From: Tritonibacter scottomollicae
GTDB taxonomy: Bacteria; Pseudomonadota; Alphaproteobacteria; Rhodobacterales; Rhodobacteraceae
DNA: 64,000 nt
NCBI RefSeq assembly: GCF_003003215.1
Contig: NZ_PVUF01000001.1
Location: 744,001 to 808,000, forward strand
Reading direction: 5' to 3'
Shown: positions 51,779 to 60,347 of the stretch, piece by piece
How the letters are laid out: each line of letters opens with the position of its first letter
How positions within the stretch are numbered: the stretch's first letter is position 1
Notes under the pieces: generated by a model
Databases searched by the model: none
Seen by the model: the letters and a program-made list of their open reading frames with translations, nothing else
Told to the model about the DNA's origin: nothing
Program-made: the position numbers and the translations under genes

Positions 51779-52741
51779 TCAGCGGTGCGCGCGGAAATGT
51801 GCGGCGATGGCGTCAAAGACGCGGGTCCGGGTGTCCGGTCGCTCCATCAGGATTTCGTGTTGGGCATCTGCGACCACATCCAGTTTGCCGCCGGGCCAGC
51901 GCGCCATGCGGTCATGCACGGCGTCGGTGGAGACGATCTGCTCGCTGTCGCCCAGAAAGGTGATGCAGGGCACATTCGGCGAGGCCTCTGCCCGAAGCGC
52001 CGCGCATTCCACCATAGCCTGTCCGAGCCACTGGACGGTCGGGCCGCCGAGAACAAGATCCGGCTGTTTTTCCATCTGCATCTGCAGGAAGGCGTACATT
52101 TCGGGGTCATTGGTCAGACTGTTGCCCTCGAACGGCGTGACTTGCACATATTGTTCGATGGTGGTGGTGGGCACCAAGCTCTCACTCAGCCCCAGTCGAG
52201 CGCCAAAGCGGGTCAGGATCCGGGCCAGCGGACGCAGGGCAAAGGGAATGCGAATGCCCCACATCGGCGCGGTGAAGACACAGGCCGAAACGGGCAGACC
52301 CTGATGCAGGGCGCGCAGGCCGATGGCGCCGCCCATGGAGTGGCCAATCATGTACCAGGGCTTTGGCAGATCGAGGGCCGTGGCATGATCAAGCAGCGCG
52401 GCGACGTCCTCGTGAAAATCGGCAAAGCGGTCAACATGGCCCAGACGACGGTCCGCTAGGGCGCGATCCGCCAAGCCCTGACCGCGCCAGTCCACCGCGA
52501 TCACGGCAAACCCGCGTGCGGTCATCTCGGTCGCAAAGGGGCCGTATTTTTCGATGTATTCGGTGCGCCCCGGGAACATGAGAATGGTTCCCGCAGCGTC
52601 CGATTGGGGCCGCCAATGGCCTGCGCGGATCCGCAGGCCATCACGTGTGGTCAGCCAATGGGCTGCGCCATCGTCGGGACCGCGCGCGATCTCGGCGAAG
52701 TATGGCGCGGGTGAGGTCTCTGCCATCGGCTGATCTTTCAT
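51779..52741 (-). CDS. Alpha/beta hydrolase (lysophospholipase-like)
   Basis: A 320-residue serine hydrolase of the monoglyceride-lipase/lysophospholipase type. The nucleophile elbow is GHSMGG (Ser135), preceded by VDWRGQGLADRALADRRLGHVDRFADFHEDV, which is typical of PldB-like enzymes. The terminal His is in DAQHEILMERP near residue 296. It follows the SCP2 gene by five bases on the minus strand, so the two form an operon. An alternative start at 52726 would shorten it by five residues. Lipid substrate is inferred from family and neighbour. Confidence 0.88.
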   Translation of the reverse strand: MKDQPMAETSPAPYFAEIARGPDDGAAHWLTTRDGLRIRAGHWRPQSDAAGTILMFPGRTEYIEKYGPFATEMTARGFAVIAVDWRGQGLADRALADRRLGHVDRFADFHEDVAALLDHATALDLPKPWYMIGHSMGGAIGLRALHQGLPVSACVFTAPMWGIRIPFALRPLARILTRFGARLGLSESLVPTTTIEQYVQVTPFEGNSLTNDPEMYAFLQMQMEKQPDLVLGGPTVQWLGQAMVECAALRAEASPNVPCITFLGDSEQIVSTDAVHDRMARWPGGKLDVVADAQHEILMERPDTRTRVFDAIAAHFRAHR

Positions 52742-52746
52742 GGCGG

Positions 52747-53034
52747 TCAGGACAGCGCTTGTGCCAGCTGCATCGCCACGCCCATGTCGCCGTCGATGGT
52801 CAGCTTGCCGCCCATGAAGGCGGCCGTCGGGTTCAGCTCACCGGAGAGGATTTCCTGAAAGGTCTCCGCATCGGCGGTCATGGTCACCTCGGCGTCGTCA
52901 TCGGAGACGCGGGCGCCATTGGCATCCAGAATGATCGAGCCCATGTCGGTGATCTCGAACTTGGCAGTGCTGTCAAAGCCGCCGTCCATCTTTTCGTTCA
53001 GCGTTGCGGCTGCCTGTTCCAGAGTGTCGCTCAT
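52747..53034 (-). CDS. SCP2 sterol-binding domain protein
   Basis: A 95-residue single SCP2 domain: helix-strand-strand order with FEITDMGSIILDANGARV and VTMTADAETFQEILSGELNPTAAFMGGKLTIDGDMGVAMQLAQAL, the usual lipid-binding end of the fold. AGGAAAGACG precedes the start at 53034. It is first in an operon with the lysophospholipase-like hydrolase, so it may carry a fatty acyl or lipid ligand for that enzyme (inference). Confidence 0.9.
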   Translation of the reverse strand: MSDTLEQAAATLNEKMDGGFDSTAKFEITDMGSIILDANGARVSDDDAEVTMTADAETFQEILSGELNPTAAFMGGKLTIDGDMGVAMQLAQALS

Positions 53035-53133
53035 GTCGTCTTTCCTAAATCGGGTTCTGCGCCTCTGCACAAAACTGTGAAACTGATGGTCGGGGCACTG
53101 GTATTTGCACCCTGGACCGTTACCTTTCAAAGT

Positions 53134-53724
53134 ATGGGCAGAACTTGCGCGAATCTCAAAGCTATCGTGGCGGCAATCTCGTTGTCCGTCATCCCCTCTC
53201 TATCATCTGTTGTCGCCGCACAGACAGCGGCGCCGGTGAACCTGTCGTCCTTGGGCGAAGATGCGCTGCTGGAACGGCTGCGGGATGCCGATCCCAATGA
53301 TGCTGCCGCGCTGGAGCGCGAACTGCAGGCCGTCTGGAGCAGCAGCGGCTCGCCCTCGATGGATCTGTTGCTGCGCCGGGGGCGGGACGCGATGGAGCGG
53401 CAGGACTGGGCGGCGGCGATCGAACATCTGACCGCACTGACCGACCATGCGCCGCAGTTCGCCGAGGGCTGGTCGGAGCGCGCCCGGGCCTTCTTTAACG
53501 CAGAGCGCTACGGGCCGGCGGTTGCGGATCTGGAACAGGCGTTGGCCTTGAACCCGAATGATTACAACGCCATCTTTGCGCTTGGGCAGGTGTTTGAGTT
53601 CTTTGGCGATGCCAAGCGCGCCTATGCTGCCTATGAGCGCGCCAAGGCTATACATCCCAATCACGAGGAAGTAACCAAGGCGATGGATCGACTGTCCGTC
53701 GAAGTGGAGGGGCGGGCTCTGTGA
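53134..53724 (+). CDS. Exported TPR-repeat protein
   Basis: A 196-residue periplasmic protein. A signal peptide is seen at the start (LKAIVAAISLSVIPSLSSVVAA, cleavage after ~residue 30). The mature part holds about three tetratricopeptide repeats; the clearest are AIEHLTALTDHAPQFAEGWSERA, AVADLEQALALNPNDYNAIFALG and AYAAYERAKAIHPNHEEVTKA. ATG 53134 is preferred because it gives a proper signal peptide; longer in-frame starts exist. TPR proteins act as scaffolds for envelope complexes; partner unknown. Confidence 0.82.
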   Translation: MGRTCANLKAIVAAISLSVIPSLSSVVAAQTAAPVNLSSLGEDALLERLRDADPNDAAALERELQAVWSSSGSPSMDLLLRRGRDAMERQDWAAAIEHLTALTDHAPQFAEGWSERARAFFNAERYGPAVADLEQALALNPNDYNAIFALGQVFEFFGDAKRAYAAYERAKAIHPNHEEVTKAMDRLSVEVEGRAL

Positions 53725-53794
53725 TGAGAGCGCTCTGAGCAGTGATCCCTGAATTTGATCCCCTGATGCCGGCGGTTGCCGGAGGACAGGGCGC

Positions 53795-56767
53795 GTGGAG
53801 TTTGATGCAATGACAGCTGCATCCCGGGTCATGGCCGTCCTTGGCCCGACCAATACAGGCAAGACCCACTACGCGATTGATCGCATGCTAGGCTATCGGA
53901 CCGGGATCATGGGCTTCCCGCTGCGCCTGCTGGCACGCGAGGTCTATGACAAGATCGTAGGCTTGCGCGGTCCCTCGGTGGTGGCGCTGGTCACCGGCGA
54001 AGAGCGGATCGTGCCGCCGCGCGCGAAATACTGGATCTGTACCGTTGAGGCGATGCCCGAGGGCATGGGCTGTGATTTCCTTGCCATCGACGAAATCCAG
54101 CTCTGTGCCGATCCGGAGCGGGGGCATGTGTTCACCAACCGGCTGCTGCATGCACGCGGCACGACGGAGACGCTGTTTCTGGGCGCGGATACCATGCGCG
54201 GGCCGATTTCTGCGCTGGTGCCGGGGGTGGAGTTCGTGCGGCGCGAGCGGTTGTCGGAACTGGTCTATGCGGGCTCCAAGAAAATCAGCCGGATGCCGCC
54301 GCGCACCGCCATCGTCGGCTTCAGCGTCGACAATGTCTATGCCATTGCCGAACTGCTGCGCCGTCAGAAGGGGGGTGCGGCGGTGGTGATGGGGGCGCTC
54401 AGTCCGCGCACCCGCAATGCGCAGGTCGAGCTCTACCAGAATGGCGAGGTGGACTACCTCGTGGCCACCGATGCGATCGGCATGGGGCTGAACCTCGATG
54501 TGGATCACGTGGCCTTCGCCTCTACCTCGAAATTTGATGGCCGCCGCATGCGGGAGCTCGCGCCGAATGAGCTGGCACAGATCGCCGGTCGCGCGGGGCG
54601 CGGCATGAGCCATGGCAGCTTTGGTGTCACCGGCGATGCCCGACCTCTGGATGAGGGCGTGGCCGAGGCGATCATGGAGCATCGCTTCACGCCGCTGAAG
54701 AAGCTCAACTGGCGGTCGGCGGACTTGCGGTTTGGCTCCATCGACGCGCTGATTGCCTCGCTCGAATCAAGTCCCGACCATGAGGTGCTGCTGAAGGCCC
54801 GCGAGGCCGATGACCTGATGGTGCTGAAGAGTTTTGCGCAAGATGCGACAATCCGCGACAGGGTGCGCGAGGCGCCGGCGGTGCGTCTGTTGTGGGATGT
54901 GTGCCGGATTCCCGACTTCCGCGGCATTAGCCATGCAGAGCATTCTTCTTTGCTTAGCGGCATTTTCGGCTATCTTCAGGATGGCGGTGTGGTGCCGGAT
55001 GACTGGTTTGCCCGTCAAATTCGTCGGATTGACCGTACGGAAGGCGATATTGACACATTGTCGAAACGCTTGGCGTTTATCCGCACATGGACGTATGTGG
55101 CACAGCGAAAGGGCTGGCTGCGTGACGAAAGTCATTGGCGGGAGGAAACCCGCACTGTAGAAGACAGGTTGTCCGACGCCCTGCATATGCGTCTGACGCA
55201 ACGATTTGTGGACCGGCGCACATCTGTTTTGATGCGCCGGCTCAAACAGAAGGAGGCCCTTTTGGCCGAAGTAAATGACCAGGGTGAAGTGACCGTCGAA
55301 GGCGAATTCGTCGGTAAACTCGAAGGCTTCCGGTTCTCGCCGGACAAGACCGCACAAGGAGCGGAGGCAAAGGCGCTGAAATCAGCGTCGGTGCAGGCGC
55401 TCGCGCCGCAGTATCATCTGCGTGCGGACCGGTTCTACAACGCACCCGATACCGAAATTGATTACACCGATCAGGGCGGCCTGATGTGGGGTGAACACGC
55501 CGTCGGCAAATTGGTGGCCGGCGCAGATGCGCTGTCCCCGCAGATCGAGGTTTTTGTCGATGATGCCGCGGGCCCAGATGTGGCCCAGAAGGTTGAACGC
55601 CGCCTGCAGCATTTCATCTCGCGCAAGATCCAGGCTCTGTTCGAGCCGCTGATCAACCTGCAGAAGGATGAGGCCCTGTCGGGTCTGGCCCGTGGCTTTG
55701 CCTTCCGCATGGTGGAATCGCTGGGCATTCTGCCGCGCGCTGGCGTGGCGCAGGAGGTGAAGGATCTGGACCAGGACGCCCGTGGTGCATTGCGCAAGCA
55801 TGGCATCCGGTTTGGCCAGTTCACCATCTTCATGCCGCTGCTGCTGAAACCGGCGCCGACCCGTCTGCGTCTGCTGTTGTGGTCGCTGGCCAATGGCTTG
55901 CAGGAATTCCCCGAAGCGCCGCCTCCGGGGCTGGTGACGGTTCCGTCGATGCCGGAAGCGCCCGAAGGCTACGATACCATGGCAGGCTATCGTGCTGCCG
56001 GGCAGCGCATGATCCGGATCGACATGCTGGAACGTCTCGCAGATCTGCTGCGGGCCGAGGACAGCCGGGGTGGCTTTGAAGCCAAGCCCGACATGCTGTC
56101 GATCACCGGCATGACGCTGGAGCAATTCTCCGATCTGATGCAGGGCCTTGGCTACCGCGCAGAGAAGGGCGAACGCACCAAGGTCAAGGCGGTCGATGCC
56201 GTGGTGACCGAAGGCGGGACACCTGCGGCGGATCAGCCGGTGATGGATGCGGCCGCCGAAGCGGAAGCCACACCAGCCGCAGCACCTGTCGACGCAGATG
56301 CAGCCGAAGCGGCTGCGGATGTGCCAGCCGGTACCGAAGAGATTGCGGACGAAGGCGTGGCGCCCGTCGCGGCAGAGCCTTCCGATGCTGATGTTGCGGA
56401 ACCGATCGCGGAGACGGCAGATGCCGAAACCCCGGTGGGTGAGGCTGCTGATGCTGCGATTGACGAGCCCGAGATCGAGGTGTTCTACACCTTCACCTGG
56501 GGGCGTACTCCGCGTCAGGGCGGCAATCAGCGCGGTCAGCGTCGCGGCGAAGGTCGCGGTCAGAAAGCTGACGGCGCGGGCCGTGGCAATGCGCGCGGTG
56601 GTGGCAAGCCACAGGGCAAGCCCGGTGGCAAGAAAGGCGGCCGTCCGGACCGTGGTGGTGACAAGGGGGCCAAGACCTATTCGTCCCGTCCTCCGCGCAA
56701 GGAAAAGCAAATCGACCCCGACAACCCCTTTGCCGCAGCGCTGATGGGGCTGAAACAGGACGACTGA
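53795..56767 (+). CDS. SUV3-like DExH RNA helicase with long disordered tail
   Basis: A 990-residue superfamily-2 helicase of the SUV3 group known from mitochondria and Alphaproteobacteria. Walker A is GPTNTGKTH (Lys23), Walker B DEIQ (99-102), and motif VI-like QIAGRAGRG at ~265. A SUV3-type helical region follows. From ~residue 810 the chain is first acidic and Ala/Glu/Asp-rich, then after ~905 Gly/Arg/Lys-rich, a pattern suited to RNA binding. The GTG at 53795 sits nine bases after GGAGG; an ATG at 53810 is the alternative. It runs in the same direction as the S4 gene seven bases downstream. Confidence 0.88.
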   Translation: MEFDAMTAASRVMAVLGPTNTGKTHYAIDRMLGYRTGIMGFPLRLLAREVYDKIVGLRGPSVVALVTGEERIVPPRAKYWICTVEAMPEGMGCDFLAIDEIQLCADPERGHVFTNRLLHARGTTETLFLGADTMRGPISALVPGVEFVRRERLSELVYAGSKKISRMPPRTAIVGFSVDNVYAIAELLRRQKGGAAVVMGALSPRTRNAQVELYQNGEVDYLVATDAIGMGLNLDVDHVAFASTSKFDGRRMRELAPNELAQIAGRAGRGMSHGSFGVTGDARPLDEGVAEAIMEHRFTPLKKLNWRSADLRFGSIDALIASLESSPDHEVLLKAREADDLMVLKSFAQDATIRDRVREAPAVRLLWDVCRIPDFRGISHAEHSSLLSGIFGYLQDGGVVPDDWFARQIRRIDRTEGDIDTLSKRLAFIRTWTYVAQRKGWLRDESHWREETRTVEDRLSDALHMRLTQRFVDRRTSVLMRRLKQKEALLAEVNDQGEVTVEGEFVGKLEGFRFSPDKTAQGAEAKALKSASVQALAPQYHLRADRFYNAPDTEIDYTDQGGLMWGEHAVGKLVAGADALSPQIEVFVDDAAGPDVAQKVERRLQHFISRKIQALFEPLINLQKDEALSGLARGFAFRMVESLGILPRAGVAQEVKDLDQDARGALRKHGIRFGQFTIFMPLLLKPAPTRLRLLLWSLANGLQEFPEAPPPGLVTVPSMPEAPEGYDTMAGYRAAGQRMIRIDMLERLADLLRAEDSRGGFEAKPDMLSITGMTLEQFSDLMQGLGYRAEKGERTKVKAVDAVVTEGGTPAADQPVMDAAAEAEATPAAAPVDADAAEAAADVPAGTEEIADEGVAPVAAEPSDADVAEPIAETADAETPVGEAADAAIDEPEIEVFYTFTWGRTPRQGGNQRGQRRGEGRGQKADGAGRGNARGGGKPQGKPGGKKGGRPDRGGDKGAKTYSSRPPRKEKQIDPDNPFAAALMGLKQDD

Positions 56768-56774
56768 TTGCGTC

Positions 56775-57149
56775 ATGAGTGATCACGCGGGCAAGATCCG
56801 GATCGACAAGTGGCTGTGGCATGCGCGGTTTTACAAAACCCGCTCGCTGGCAGCCAAACAGGTCGGGGCGGGTCATGTCCGCGTGAATGGCGCAAAGGTT
56901 TCAAAGCCTTCTCAGAACGTCTCCGTTGGGGACGTTCTGACTTTTCCGCAAGGGTATCTGGTGCGCGTTGTACGCATCGCCGCCCTGTCGGAGCGACGTG
57001 GCCCGGCCTCTGAGGCGCAGACACTTTACCTTGATATGACCGAGCCGCAGGACAAACCGCCTGCCAATCCCAAATTTGAGGGAAAAGGTCGCCCGGATAA
57101 GAAGCAGCGCAGGGCGCTTGGTCTTACTCGTGTCTGGGACGATCATTGA
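56775..57149 (+). CDS. S4-domain RNA-binding protein (Hsp15-like)
   Basis: A 124-residue protein with an N-terminal S4 domain (IRIDKWLWHARFYKTRSLAAKQVGAGHVRVNGAKV is its core, split over two helices and a strand) and a basic C-terminal tail (FEGKGRPDKKQRRALG). Hsp15 binds stalled 50S subunits that still carry a peptidyl-tRNA and helps recycle them. It starts seven bases after the SUV3-like helicase, so the two RNA-related genes form an operon. Confidence 0.9.
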   Translation: MSDHAGKIRIDKWLWHARFYKTRSLAAKQVGAGHVRVNGAKVSKPSQNVSVGDVLTFPQGYLVRVVRIAALSERRGPASEAQTLYLDMTEPQDKPPANPKFEGKGRPDKKQRRALGLTRVWDDH

Positions 57150-57216
57150 CGGCTTGAAGCCTGCGCGCTTGTGGATTAGCTAAACGTCCAGACACTGGAA
57201 CGGGATCCAAGCCAAA

Positions 57217-57555
57217 ATGACCTACGTCGTTACGGACAATTGTATTGCCTGCAAGTACACCGATTGCGTCGAGGTATGCCCGGTTGACTGTTTCTACGAG
57301 GGTGAGAACACGTTGGTGATCCATCCCGATGAATGCATCGACTGTGGTGTATGCGAGCCAGAGTGCCCCGCCGACGCGATCCGTCCGGACACCGAGCCGG
57401 ATATGGACAAATGGGTGGAATTCAACCGCAAGTACTCCGAGCTCTGGCCGGTCATTGTCTCCAAGAAGGACCCGCTGCCGGGTCATGAGGAGAAAGACGG
57501 CGAAGAGGGCAAGCTGGAGAAATACTTCTCCGAAGCGCCCGGCGAAGGCGGCTGA
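57217..57555 (+). CDS. fdxA: Seven-iron ferredoxin FdxA
   Basis: A 112-residue ferredoxin with one [3Fe-4S] and one [4Fe-4S] cluster. The cysteines match Azotobacter ferredoxin I with an offset of one: Cys9, Cys17 and Cys50 for the 3Fe cluster; Cys21, Cys40, Cys43 and Cys46 for the 4Fe cluster; Cys12 and Cys25 are the extra cysteines. The C-terminal half is acidic. It carries low-potential electrons; its partner is unknown. It sits between the S4 gene and carD, an order common in Rhodobacteraceae. Confidence 0.96.
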   Translation: MTYVVTDNCIACKYTDCVEVCPVDCFYEGENTLVIHPDECIDCGVCEPECPADAIRPDTEPDMDKWVEFNRKYSELWPVIVSKKDPLPGHEEKDGEEGKLEKYFSEAPGEGG

Positions 57556-57846
57556 GACAGCGCTGTTTCGGGTCATTTCGCGCGAAATAGGCGTTAAAGA
57601 TTGACCCATACGTCATATTGACGTGCCCTGCCGCTTTCGGAGGGCGCGTTTTTGTGCTATATTTAACGGATGTAACGAAATACGTAGAATATCGCCCGCC
57701 GTGATGATCACATGATTCGTGTGTCTCTTGGTGGGCTGTCTGCGCCAATTCGATGCCCAGCGGCCCATGTTCCATGTGCCGCGCAGGTGAGTCGTGGCGT
57801 GGGCCAAGTCGGCATGGTTGCCGTGTCATCGCGAGGAAAGACCTGT

Positions 57847-58359
57847 ATGACCAAATCGAAGAAGCTCGAGTTCCGCCCTAACGATTATATTGTCTATCCG
57901 GCCCATGGGGTTGGTCAGATCATGTCGATCGAGGAGCAGGAAGTGGCCGGCTACAAGCTGGAGCTATTCGTGATCACCTTTGAGAAAGACAAGATGACCC
58001 TGCGGGTTCCGACCCACAAGGCAGTCGACATTGGCATGCGCTCGCTGTCCTCTCCGGACGTGATCGCGCAGGCGATGAAGACGCTGAAGGGCAAGGCCAA
58101 GGTCAAGCGGGCCATGTGGTCGCGCCGGGCGCAGGAATACGAACAGAAGATCAACTCTGGCGATCTGATCTCGATCGCCGAAGTGGTCCGCGATCTGCAC
58201 CGGACCGACGATCAGCGCGAGCAGAGCTATTCCGAGCGTCAGCTTTATGAAGCGGCGCTGGAACGTATGACGCGCGAAGTTGCTGCTGTCTCCGGTGGCG
58301 ATGAAATCGCGGCTGCCAAACAAGTGGATGAGGTTCTGACCTCGCGCGCGGCAGCCTGA
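57847..58359 (+). CDS. carD: CarD family transcriptional regulator
   Basis: A 170-residue RNA-polymerase-binding protein. The N-terminal RID/Tudor-like domain starts FRPNDYIVYPAHGVGQIMSIEEQEVAG and binds the polymerase beta subunit; the C-terminal helical domain contacts promoter DNA near the -10 element (KRAMWSRRAQEYEQKINSGDL). CarD stabilises open complexes. ATG 57847 is chosen with GCGAGGAAAG ahead; an in-frame ATG at 57712 gives a non-homologous extension. A terminator follows at 58385. Confidence 0.93.
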   Translation: MTKSKKLEFRPNDYIVYPAHGVGQIMSIEEQEVAGYKLELFVITFEKDKMTLRVPTHKAVDIGMRSLSSPDVIAQAMKTLKGKAKVKRAMWSRRAQEYEQKINSGDLISIAEVVRDLHRTDDQREQSYSERQLYEAALERMTREVAAVSGGDEIAAAKQVDEVLTSRAAA

Positions 58360-58384
58360 TTTCTTCAGTTCTGTGAACACAAAG

Positions 58385-58411
58385 GGCCGTCCCGGTGGGG
58401 CGGTCTTTTTT
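58385..58411 (+). terminator. Terminator after carD
   Basis: GGCCGTCCC pairs with GGGGCGGTC (G-U pairs included) around GGT, followed by TTTTTTT. Confidence 0.8.
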
Positions 58412-58443
58412 GTTGTCTGTACGCTGGACTGCGATCTGCTGCG

Positions 58444-59196
58444 TCAGAGCAGTGCCAAGAGCGCAAGCCCGGCAGCGATTTCGCAGAGCTGCTGTGTCGC
58501 GCCTAGGATATCGCCGGTCTGACCGCCGATCTTCGCCCGGGCAAGGGCACGCAGGCCGAGCACCACTGGCACCAGCAATAGGCCAACAGCCACCGCAGTC
58601 ACGCCGATGCAGAAAATGCCCAGACCCAGTGCAAGGACAACGCCGGCGACCACATGCGCGCCGTTTGGGCGGCCAACGCTGTGCGACAGGCCGGTGTCCC
58701 GCGCATGGGGCAGGCTGGACATCATCACCGGCATCGCGGCGCGACTGAGGACGGCCATGACCACCAGCGCCCAGATCATGCCAGCGCTCAGCAGTGCGGT
58801 CAGCGTCACCCAGCGCAGCCCGCAGCCCAGTCCCAGTGCCAGCACCCCATAGGTGCCTATGTGGCTGTCTTTCATGATCTCAAGGCGTCTTGCCCGGTCA
58901 AAGCCACCCCAAAGCCCGTCCGCCGTATCCGCCAGCCCGTCTTCATGCATGGCGCCGGTGATCAGCACCTGCACTGCCAGTGCGAGACCGGCGGCGATGG
59001 CAGGCGACCACCATCCCAGCGCCAGCTGTGCGGTCGCAAGCGCCAGAAGTCCGACGATCAGCCCCGCCAGCGGGAAGGCCCAGACCGCATGGGCCTGGCG
59101 GCCAAAGCGGCTTTTATGCAAATGCGGCAGGGGCAGGCGGGTCAGCAGCACCAGCGCAAGCAGTATATCCATTGCCTTGAAGTCGTTTTTTCGCAT
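58444..59196 (-). CDS. cobS: Adenosylcobinamide-GDP ribazoletransferase
   Basis: A 250-residue inner-membrane enzyme that joins alpha-ribazole to adenosylcobinamide-GDP, the last step of cobalamin assembly. Six or so hydrophobic helices are visible. The conserved cytoplasmic loop GAMHEDGLADTADGLWGGFDRARRLEIMKDSHIG (two segments) holds the acidic metal ligands. It is divergent from cobT, which makes its substrate precursor. A start eight residues in (MDILLALV) is also possible. Confidence 0.94.
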   Translation of the reverse strand: MRKNDFKAMDILLALVLLTRLPLPHLHKSRFGRQAHAVWAFPLAGLIVGLLALATAQLALGWWSPAIAAGLALAVQVLITGAMHEDGLADTADGLWGGFDRARRLEIMKDSHIGTYGVLALGLGCGLRWVTLTALLSAGMIWALVVMAVLSRAAMPVMMSSLPHARDTGLSHSVGRPNGAHVVAGVVLALGLGIFCIGVTAVAVGLLLVPVVLGLRALARAKIGGQTGDILGATQQLCEIAAGLALLALL

Positions 59197-59297
59197 GGTG
59201 ATGCCTCTGGCAGGTCTTCTCGGCGCGCGGCGCGGGGGGTAAACAGGTCAGACACCGCTTTACCTGCGCGGTGCGGTCCGACGCAACGAGGCTTTTC
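59197..59297. promoter_or_regulatory. cobS/cobT divergent control region
   Basis: About 100 bases, too short for a full cobalamin riboswitch; no B12 box was recognised on either strand. Confidence 0.3.
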
Positions 59298-60308
59298 ATG
59301 CTGCCAGAATTTAACTCACTCTCCGCCTTTCGCGCGGCGCTTTCCAAGGCGCCTGTCGCCGATGCCACAGCGCGTGCAGGCTGCGAAGCCCGCAATGGTC
59401 AACTGACCAAACCACCGGGCGCATTGGGACAGCTCGAAGAGGTCGCGATCTGGTACGGCAGCTGGCGCGGAACCGACAAGCCGGACATCTCGGCGCCACA
59501 GGTGATTGTTTTTGCGGGCAATCACGGCGTGACCGCACGGGGGGTTTCAGCCTTCCCGGCAGAGGTTACGGTGCAGATGGTTGCCAATTTCAAGTCTGGC
59601 GGGGCGGCGATCAACCAGCTTGCGAAACTCGCAGGCGCGCGCATGGATGTGCATGCGCTGGATCTTGATCGCCCGACGACCGATTTCACCGCAGCTCCTG
59701 CAATGACCGAAACGGAGTTCCTGTCGGCGCTACAAACCGGCTGGGCTGCGGTGGATCCGGCCTGTGACGTGCTGGTGGTTGGTGAGATGGGCATCGGCAA
59801 CACAACCTCTGCCGCGGCCATCTGCCATGCGCTCTATGGGGGAGAGGCCGCCGACTGGACCGGTCGCGGGACGGGAGTGGATGATGCCGGGCTTGTGCTG
59901 AAGGCGCAGGTGGTTGCTGAGGGCGTGGCCCTTCACCAATCCGCAGACGGGCTGGATATTCTGCGCTGCCTGGGCGGTCGTGAAGTTGCCGCAATGGCGG
60001 GTGCGATCGCGGCGGCCCGCATGCTGCGCATTCCGGTGATCCTGGATGGGTTCATCTGTTGTGCGGCGGCGGCCTGTCTGGCGCGCCTGGCCGATGGGGC
60101 GCTGGATCACACCATCGCCGGCCATCAAAGCGCCGAGGGCGCCCATGCGGCCCTGCTGCAAAATCTCGGCAAGGCACCGTTGCTGTCGCTTGGGCTGCGC
60201 CTGGGAGAAGGCTCTGGTGCGGCATTGGCGATACAGGTGCTAAAGGGCGCAGTGGCCTGCCACACTGGCATGGCAACCTTTGCCGAGGCAGGCGTCTCCG
60301 ACGGCTGA
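59298..60308 (+). CDS. cobT: Nicotinate-nucleotide-dimethylbenzimidazole phosphoribosyltransferase
   Basis: A 336-residue cytosolic enzyme that activates 5,6-dimethylbenzimidazole as alpha-ribazole phosphate for the lower loop of B12. Landmarks are [58 protein letters not shown] and the C-terminal [14 protein letters not shown], whose Glu is the catalytic base. ATG 59298 fits the family; a GTG at 59271 would add nine residues. It is convergent with the KefB-type gene. Confidence 0.95.
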   Translation: MLPEFNSLSAFRAALSKAPVADATARAGCEARNGQLTKPPGALGQLEEVAIWYGSWRGTDKPDISAPQVIVFAGNHGVTARGVSAFPAEVTVQMVANFKSGGAAINQLAKLAGARMDVHALDLDRPTTDFTAAPAMTETEFLSALQTGWAAVDPACDVLVVGEMGIGNTTSAAAICHALYGGEAADWTGRGTGVDDAGLVLKAQVVAEGVALHQSADGLDILRCLGGREVAAMAGAIAAARMLRIPVILDGFICCAAAACLARLADGALDHTIAGHQSAEGAHAALLQNLGKAPLLSLGLRLGEGSGAALAIQVLKGAVACHTGMATFAEAGVSDG

Positions 60309-60347
60309 GTGCCGCACATCCGGGCAGCGCGGTTCAGCCTGAGAAGG

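Noticed and set aside
59197-59297. Cobalamin riboswitch between cobS and cobT
   Set aside because: The gap is only about 100 bases and lacks a B12 box.
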